From CAZUYC01 sp964624475 (GTDB taxonomy: Bacteria > Myxococcota_A > UBA9160 > SMWR01): a stretch of 64,000 bases of DNA. Under the pieces are notes generated by a model. That model did no database searches. It was not told the origin of the DNA and saw only the letters and a list, made by a program, of their open reading frames with translations. The DNA lies in the NCBI GenBank assembly GCA_964624475.1, contig CAZUYC010000062.1, positions 1-64,000 of the forward strand, given 5' to 3'. The position numbers were made by a program, and so were the translations under genes. This document shows, piece by piece, positions 59,801 to 64,000 of the stretch. Every line of letters begins with the position of its first letter. The first letter of the stretch is position 1.

Positions 59801-60150
59801 AGGCGGCCGTCGCGGCCGCGCAGCGCCTGCGCACGCGCTTCCGCGAGATCCACGCCCACGCCGCCCTCGCGCGCGCCCTGCTCGCCGCGCCCGCGCGTCC
59901 GGACGGCGTCCCGCGCGAGAGCATCGCCGCCGAGCTCGACCGCGCGGACGCGCTCGTCGCCGAGACCGGCGGCGCCGTGGCGTGGCCGGGCCTGCTCTGC
60001 CTGCGGGCGGAACTCGCCGAGCGGAGCGGCGACGCGGGCGGGTACCTGGCCGCGCTGCGCGAGGCTCGGCGCCTCGCCCTCGCGATGGGTGCCCGCGGTC
60101 ACGCCGAGCGCATCGGCGCGAGAATCGGCCCGGCGTCGCTCGCCGGGTAG
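56827..60150 (+). CDS. Class III nucleotide cyclase fused to AAA ATPase and TPR region
   Basis: The 1107-residue protein opens with a zinc ribbon (CLACGHENRERARFCDECG). The cyclase domain (about 60-235) has VTVLFADVQRS and the second metal site YTGDGIMALFGAP, then DYTAQGHSVGLAARLQ. An AAA/NB-ARC-like ATPase begins near 262 (RFVGREPELAEL, Walker A ADAGVGKS), with VILLEDLHWIDPSSEALLAR as Walker B. Helical TPR-like repeats fill the C-terminal half. Such proteins are predicted signalling switches. The start is a GTG at 56827. Confidence 0.88.
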   Translation: MRCLACGHENRERARFCDECGAVLASVPAHTGAGPPRDYTPRHLAERILRSRSSIEGERKLVTVLFADVQRSLELAARVDPELWHRILDRFFQILSREIHRYEGTINQYTGDGIMALFGAPIAHEDHAQRACHAALALVSELREFGRELRREHGLDWSVRMGMNSGEVVVGKIGDDLRMDYTAQGHSVGLAARLQQIAEGGRIYLSQATAELAEGYFRLEDLGEFQLRGLPQARVFELVGRGPLRTRLDAARARGLSRFVGREPELAELEAALARAARGQGECLAVVADAGVGKSRLCLEFLERCRARGLRTLEARGVSHGRSLPLLPFAELARAACGVREGDDVREARQKIAGALVLQGAGLEASLPRLFEFLAVAETERPGFAPDAEGREGELLQMLERLLFEAGGAEPAVILLEDLHWIDPSSEALLARLAEALPATRTLLLVNFRPGASAPWARAPGRGEIALRPLGSEAADALLEEWLGSDASLARLPERIRERAAGNPFFLEEIARSLAESGVLSGERGHYRLVEPVERIEIPASIQALLSARIDRLDEPAKLVLQGAAVIGERFDAGLLARVAALPDAARRRSLDALVDAELLVDEGVPSGAEYRFRHSLTREVAYRSQLEATRARLHAQVARALEERDRDRPGARAALLAHHWESAGDARRAALWHRRAAEATGFVDVPGALHHWAELRRLSALLPEGAETRALRLLACHRFLDNAVRGGRVSVAEATALFEEGDALARGCGDAGARVRLHESLATRLAQAGDLDAQRQHLEQAARLAEGLPDAELRLLILQRTFVAHFHHGDFERALLLAEEGIALAERDPGVGGSDPGRYRLGNLLLARANALEHLGRLDECAAALERFRALGDAARSPTDWSRNVHIHALVRATLALARGDAAESLRAAQDFAALAQRTGSPWAGIVSLFTLGRAELLSGRPQAAREFLQRSLAAAREHGLALESEGEQLAALAEAYAGSGDAENARRTAEAAVAAAQRLRTRFREIHAHAALARALLAAPARPDGVPRESIAAELDRADALVAETGGAVAWPGLLCLRAELAERSGDAGGYLAALREARRLALAMGARGHAERIGARIGPASLAG

Positions 60151-60194
60151 CCCGGATCCGACGTTCGGATCTGGGACCAGGAGGCCCACTCCAG

Positions 60195-60275
60195 CAAGCG
60201 CCGAAGGGGCGCGCAGCGAGCCGAAGGCGAGCGAAGGCAGGCCCCTGCCCGGCCTGCGAGCGAAGTACATCGGAG
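60195..60275. repeat. Copy of the dispersed GC-rich repeat
   Basis: AAGCGCCGAAGGGGCGCGCA followed by GCGAGCCGAAGGCGAGCG and a tail CGAGCGAAGTACATCG repeats motifs found at about 1950-2046, 46519-46708 and 63519-63760. The tail also occurs near 49410 (CGAGCGAAGTCCATCG). It lies between the cyclase stop and the permease start. Confidence 0.75.
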
Positions 60276-60281
60276 GGCGAG

Positions 60282-61742
60282 TTGGGCGAGCGCGAGCACG
60301 ACCGGGGCGTCCGCTACGGCGAGGTCGACGACGGCTACTTCGAGCGCCGGCGCCTGCGCCGCCATGCGCGCGTGGGCTCGCTCTGGGCCCTCGGCGTCGG
60401 CGCGGTCATCTCGGGCGACTTCTTCGGCTGGAACTTCGGCCTCGCCGCGGGGGGCTTCGGGGGTCTGCTGCTCGCCACCGTGGTGGTCAGCATCCTGTAT
60501 CTGTGCCTCTGCCTCGGCATCGCAGAGATGGCGAGCCTGCTCCCGCACACGGGGGGCGCCTACTCCTTCGCCCGCTCGGCGCTCGGCCCCTGGGGCGGCT
60601 ACGTGACGGGGCTCGCCGAGAACATGGAGTACATCCTGACCCCCGCCGTGATCGTGGTCGGGATCGGCGGCTACCTCGGCGCCATCTTCGGCACGCCCGA
60701 ATCGGCGGCGCCGCTCTGGTGGCTCGCGGCCTACGCCGTCTTCGTGGGCCTGAACGTTGCCGGCGTGGAGCTCACCTTCCGCTTCGCCGTGGCGATCACG
60801 CTCGCGGCGCTCGCGATCCTGATCGGCTTCTGGCTGGGCGCGCTCCCGTACCTCGATCTCGCGCGCTTCGCGCTCGACGTGCCGCCGGAGCCGGGCGAGA
60901 GCCCCTGGCTCCCCTTCGGCTGGAAGGGCGTGCTCGCGGCGCTGCCGTTCGCGATCTGGTTCTACCTGGGGATCGAGGAGCTGCCGCTCGCCGCCGAGGA
61001 GGCGCACGCGCCGGAGCGCGACCTGCCGAAGGGGCTGCTCCTCGGCTTCGCGACGCTCGTCGTGTGCTCGTTCGCGACCCTCGTGCTCTCCTCCGGGATG
61101 GCGCCCGGAGCCGCGGCCCTGGCCGCCTCCGACGAGCCGCTCCTCGCCGGCTTCGAGACGATCCTCGGCGGCGGGATCGGCGCGCGGGCGCTCGCGCTCC
61201 TCGCCGTGGCGGGACTCGTCGCGAGCTTCCACACCATCATCTTCGCCTACGGCCGCCAGATCTACTCGCTCTCGCGCGCCGGCTACTTCCCGCGCTGGCT
61301 CTCGCTCACGCACGGAAGTCGGCAGACGCCGCACGCGGCGCTCGTCACGGGCGCCGCGCTCGGCTACGCCGCGGCGCTCGCGATCCACGGGCTCGGGCCC
61401 GGGCATCCCGTGGGCGCGGTGCTCCTCAACATGGCGGTCTTCGGCGCGGTGATCTCCTACGCCCTCCAGATGCTCTCCTTCGTGCTGCTGCGCCGGCGCC
61501 TGCCCCACCTCACGCGTCCCTTTCGCAGCCCGCTCGGGGTCCCCGGCGCCCTCGTGGCGCTCGCGATCTCCGCCGCGACCTTCGTCGCGCTCTTCGTCTC
61601 CGATCCCGTGTACCGGCGCGTCGCCGTCGGCGCGGCCGTCTGGTACGCGCTCGGGCTCGCCTGGTTCGCGCTCGTCGGACGCCACCGCCTCGTCCTCTCG
61701 CCCGAGGAACGCTTCGCCGTGGAGGAGACCGGTCGCCGCTGA
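60282..61742 (+). CDS. APC-superfamily permease (ethanolamine/amino-acid permease-like)
   Basis: The 486-residue protein has about twelve helices. WALGVGAVISGDFFGWNFGL is the APC first-helix motif; MASLLPHTGGAYSFAR lies in helices 2-3, and FYLGIEELPLAAEEA is the ethanolamine-permease-like loop. It imports an amine or amino acid with protons or sodium. The start is a TTG at 60282 with CGGAGGGCGAG just before it; a GTG 30 codons on is an alternative. No eut genes lie nearby. Confidence 0.82.
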   Translation: MGEREHDRGVRYGEVDDGYFERRRLRRHARVGSLWALGVGAVISGDFFGWNFGLAAGGFGGLLLATVVVSILYLCLCLGIAEMASLLPHTGGAYSFARSALGPWGGYVTGLAENMEYILTPAVIVVGIGGYLGAIFGTPESAAPLWWLAAYAVFVGLNVAGVELTFRFAVAITLAALAILIGFWLGALPYLDLARFALDVPPEPGESPWLPFGWKGVLAALPFAIWFYLGIEELPLAAEEAHAPERDLPKGLLLGFATLVVCSFATLVLSSGMAPGAAALAASDEPLLAGFETILGGGIGARALALLAVAGLVASFHTIIFAYGRQIYSLSRAGYFPRWLSLTHGSRQTPHAALVTGAALGYAAALAIHGLGPGHPVGAVLLNMAVFGAVISYALQMLSFVLLRRRLPHLTRPFRSPLGVPGALVALAISAATFVALFVSDPVYRRVAVGAAVWYALGLAWFALVGRHRLVLSPEERFAVEETGRR

Positions 61743-61760
61743 GGCGCCGATGCCCACTGC

Positions 61761-61766
61761 TATGCT
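61761..61766 (+). promoter_or_regulatory. -10-like box TATGCT before the M18 aminopeptidase gene
   Basis: TATGCT ends 8 bases before the GTG at 61775, the same spacing as at 47564, implying a leaderless mRNA. Confidence 0.4.
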
Positions 61767-61774
61767 CGGCCGCC

Positions 61775-63133
61775 GTGGGTGCGAGCGACGCGCGTGGCGA
61801 GGCGAAGGCGGGCGCGCGTCCGCCCGGCGACCCGCGGGATCCCGTCGCCGACCTGCTGGCCTTCCTCGATCGCTCGCCGACGCCCTACCACGCCGTCGCC
61901 GAGGCGCGCCGCCGGCTCGAGGCCGCGGGCTTCCGCGAGCTCAGTGAGGCCGACGCCTGGGACCTCGCCCCCGGCGACCGGCGCTTCGTGGTGCGCGGCG
62001 GGAGCCTCGTAGCGCTCCAGATCGGCTCGGTCTCCCCGGCCGAGGGCGGCTTCCGCGTCGTCGGCGCCCACACCGACTCGCCGAACCTGCGCCTGCGGCC
62101 GCGCGCCGACGCGGCGAGCGCCGGCTACCAGCGCTACGGCGTCGAGCCCTATGGCGGCGTGCTGCTGCACAGCTGGCTGGATCGGGACCTCTCGGTGGCG
62201 GGATGCGTGACGCTGCGCGAGGGCGGCGCGCTGCGCACGGTGCTGCTCGACTTCGGGCGGCCGCTGCTGCGCATCCCGAACCTCGCGATCCACCTCGACC
62301 GCGAGGTCAACCAGCGCGGGCTCGTCGTCGACCCGCAGGCGCACCTCGTCCCGGTCGCCGGGCTCGAGGGGGCGCCGGGGTTCGCCGCGCTCGTGGTCGT
62401 CGAGCTGCGCGCGCAGGGGATCGCCGCCGCCGAGCCGGGCGACGTGCTCGCCCACGACCTCATGACCTACGATACGCAGCGCGCCGTGGTGGCCGGCGTG
62501 CGCGGCGAGTTCATCCACTCGTCGCGCCTCGACAACCTCGGCTCCTGCCACGCGGGTCTCGCCGCGCTCCTCGCCGCCGCCGCGGGCGAGCTCCCGAGCG
62601 CGACGCGCGTCCTCGTGCTCTACGACCACGAGGAGATCGGGAGCCGCAGCGCCGAAGGCGCCGCCGGTACGCTCTTGGCCTCCGCGCTCGAGCGGACGGT
62701 CGCGGGCTTCAAGGGCGGCTCGCCGCAGGGCCTGCCCCGCGCCCTCGCGCGCTCGCTCCTCGTCTCGGCGGACATGGCCCACGCCGTCCACCCGAACTTC
62801 GCCGACCGCCACGAGACCGCCCACCGGCCGCTGATCGGCGGCGGGCCCGTGATCAAGCAGAACGCGGGCCGGAGCTACGCGACCGACGCGCGCACCGCCG
62901 CGCACTTCGCGGACCTGTGCGCGCAGGCGGGCATCGCTCCGCAGCACTTCGTCACGCGCAACGACATCCCCTGCGGCTCGACGATCGGCCCGATCACGGC
63001 GGCGCGGGTCGGCATCCCGGCCGTGGACGTCGGCAGCCCCATGCTCTCGATGCACTCCTGCCGCGAGATGGCCGGCACCGCCGACGTGGGCCCGATGATC
63101 GAGGTCCTGCGCCGCTTCCAGGCCGGCGCGTAG
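61775..63133 (+). CDS. apeB: M18-family aminopeptidase
   Basis: The 452-residue metalloenzyme has the M18 metal-site segments VVGAHTDSPNLRLRP, SSRLDNLGSCHAGLAAL and VLYDHEEIGSRSAEGA. A late block follows (FVTRNDIPCGSTIGPITAAR), then MLSMHSCREMAGTADV, which carries the last His ligand. It removes N-terminal residues from peptides in the cytoplasm. The GTG start at 61775 follows a -10 box by 8 bases. The symbol follows the common naming of the family and does not refer to an aryl-polyene gene. Confidence 0.9.
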   Translation: MGASDARGEAKAGARPPGDPRDPVADLLAFLDRSPTPYHAVAEARRRLEAAGFRELSEADAWDLAPGDRRFVVRGGSLVALQIGSVSPAEGGFRVVGAHTDSPNLRLRPRADAASAGYQRYGVEPYGGVLLHSWLDRDLSVAGCVTLREGGALRTVLLDFGRPLLRIPNLAIHLDREVNQRGLVVDPQAHLVPVAGLEGAPGFAALVVVELRAQGIAAAEPGDVLAHDLMTYDTQRAVVAGVRGEFIHSSRLDNLGSCHAGLAALLAAAAGELPSATRVLVLYDHEEIGSRSAEGAAGTLLASALERTVAGFKGGSPQGLPRALARSLLVSADMAHAVHPNFADRHETAHRPLIGGGPVIKQNAGRSYATDARTAAHFADLCAQAGIAPQHFVTRNDIPCGSTIGPITAARVGIPAVDVGSPMLSMHSCREMAGTADVGPMIEVLRRFQAGA

Positions 63134-63213
63134 GGGCCGCATGCGCGGAGCCTGCGCTGGTCGGACCACCGGCGCAGTGGACCGTGCGCAACCGCCTCGG
63201 CTATGGTGGCCGC

Positions 63214-63456
63214 ATGGCCGAGGAGCCGCGCGAGGCGGATGGCGACGACGAGGACGGTCCGGCCTCGACCCCCTTCGACAACCCGTTCTTCCTGCCGGTC
63301 CTGCTCTGGCTCTTCGCCGCGTGGTTCCTCTACGACGGCTGGTTCAACCCCGAGATGGAGTGGATCAAGTTCAACCGCGGCGGCTTCGCCGTCTCGGGGC
63401 TCCTCGCCGCCTACTACACCGTGCGCGGCCTGCGCGAGCGCAGGGAAGGTCGGTGA
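63214..63456 (+). CDS. Small membrane protein, 80 residues
   Basis: ATG 63214 follows a TATGGT box by 6 bases. An acidic N-terminus (about 22 residues) precedes a hydrophobic segment FFLPVLLWLFAAWFLYDGWF. A Trp/Lys loop and a second weak helix (VSGLLAAYYTVRGL) follow, with a basic tail. The charge layout suggests a small inner-membrane protein with two passes. The function is unknown. Confidence 0.6.
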   Translation: MAEEPREADGDDEDGPASTPFDNPFFLPVLLWLFAAWFLYDGWFNPEMEWIKFNRGGFAVSGLLAAYYTVRGLRERREGR

Positions 63457-63518
63457 GTAGAGCCACGACGTAGACCCGAGGCGTGCGGGGGTGGGGAGGC
63501 GTAGCGGGGAAGGGCAGA

Positions 63519-63760
63519 GCCGTCCCGATCTACTCCGCTCGCCTGCGGCTCGCTGCGCGCGAGGCGCTGCCGCGCCTCGCTTGCGAAGAGCGTTCCGGAA
63601 CGCCGGCCCCAGTGATGCGAGGATTCCCTACGGCACGACCCGGGGATAGGCCAAGCCGCGCACCACCCGGACCGTCTTCCGGACGGGCGCTTCGCAAGCG
63701 GAGCGCGGCAGCGCGGAGCGCGCAGCGAGCCGTAGGCGAGCGGAGTCAATAGGGACGGTC
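63519..63760. repeat. Large imperfect inverted repeat (arms about 80 bp)
   Basis: Left arm 63519-63598 and right arm 63679-63760 are imperfect reverse complements. Shared segments include CTCCGCTCGCCTGCGGCTCG and the CGCTTGCGAAG block. The arms carry the same dispersed units as at 46.6 kb. The roughly 80-base centre is unrelated to either arm. A second, perfect hairpin of 6 C and 6 G with an ACCA loop follows at 63760-63775 and may end transcription from either side. No gene is visible in this stretch. Confidence 0.7.
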
Positions 63761-63799
63761 CCCCCACCAGGGGGGCTACCCACCGCGCAAACCCGCCGC

Positions 63800-64000
63800 T
63801 CACTCGCCGAGCAAACTCCGCGCGACCACCTTGAGCTCGAGCACGGGCTTCACGCCCTCGAAGATCGGCAGCACCTGCGCGTCGACGACGTAGCGGCTGA
63901 TCGGGTACTCCTCGGCGTAGCCCCAGCCGCCGTGCATGAGCTGGCCCATCTGCGTGAGCGAGACGGCCATGTCGCAGGCGAGCAGCTTCGCCTGTGCCGC
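63800..64000 (-). CDS. Acyl-CoA dehydrogenase, C-terminal fragment (runs off the window)
   Basis: The frame from the window edge to the TGA at 63800 encodes 66 residues of an acyl-CoA dehydrogenase C-terminal helical domain. QMGQLMHGGWGYAEEYPISR is the conserved GG-Y/W segment at the flavin and dimer interface, and YVVDAQVLPIFEGVKPVLEL follows. It would belong to a fatty-acid oxidation enzyme with FAD. Its start is outside the window. Confidence 0.85.
   Translation of the reverse strand, partial: AAQAKLLACDMAVSLTQMGQLMHGGWGYAEEYPISRYVVDAQVLPIFEGVKPVLELKVVARSLLGE

Noticed and set aside
56883..61742. A 1619-codon plus-strand frame running through the cyclase gene into the permease
   Set aside because: The first 1100 codons are out of frame with the cyclase motifs and only the last part is the permease, which has its own TTG start and ribosome site.
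1..64000. tRNA, rRNA and riboswitch genes
   Set aside because: No cloverleaf, rRNA-like or known riboswitch core sequence was recognised on either strand by eye. A covariance-model scan would be needed to exclude small RNAs.

Overview
The window is very GC-rich, with genes packed tightly and many joined by 4-base start/stop overlaps (ATGA, GTGA, TTGA). Outer-membrane porins, LolA-like and RND-type exporters and many lipoproteins point to a Gram-negative bacterium. The gene content (DUF4105, DUF3015, DUF3616, cyclase-AAA-TPR regulators) suggests a deltaproteobacterial-type lineage such as Myxococcota or Binatota. That placement is an inference, because there is no rRNA or tRNA in the window.

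1-11.6 kb: a Wzz/GumC-like chain-length protein is followed by a four-gene operon encoding a ligand-less cupredoxin-like lipoprotein, a porin, a copper-type cupredoxin and a methyl-accepting chemoreceptor. Next comes a small islet with a ParE-type toxin-antitoxin pair. It is bounded by a 36-bp direct repeat of the chemoreceptor 3' end and flanked by gene relics, including half an EAL gene. An MFS transporter, a DUF3616 protein with a poly-lysine tract and a DUF3015 protein follow.

11.6-28.4 kb: a DUF4105 (Lnb-like) protein precedes a lipid/aryl-polyene-like biosynthetic locus. On the minus strand lie a LolA-like protein, an MMPL exporter, a DUF3261-like lipoprotein, two ketosynthase-family proteins and a tail of small lipoproteins. 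On the plus strand lie an ACP, an AMP-ligase and a ketoreductase. A GT2 glycosyltransferase and an LpxL-like acyltransferase lie nearby. No dehydratase is present. A 28-codon frame sits exactly where one would be expected, between the ligase and the reductase.

28.4-41.4 kb: a thioredoxin/B12-radical-SAM pair, several lipoproteins, an operon of PaaK-like ligase, ThiH-like radical SAM and flippase-like protein, a CRTAC1-type gene broken by an in-frame TGA, a carotenoid oxygenase, and a zinc-finger protein with a histone-fold-like C-terminus.

41.4-64 kb: membrane glycosyltransferase-like proteins, an M48 peptidase, NudC, NagZ and TypA/BipA, then a rhomboid protease and a membrane-anchored Clp-type double AAA+ ATPase. 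The ATPase C-terminus resembles release factor 2 without its GGQ domain, and is the most unusual protein seen. An SDR, a cyclase-AAA-TPR regulator, an APC permease, an M18 aminopeptidase and the end of an acyl-CoA dehydrogenase finish the window.

Two non-coding themes recur. Palindromic or inverted-repeat elements sit exactly at stop codons (40.8, 43.5, 46.6 and 63.6 kb). Several genes have a -10-like hexamer only 6-9 bases before the start codon, which suggests leaderless transcripts.
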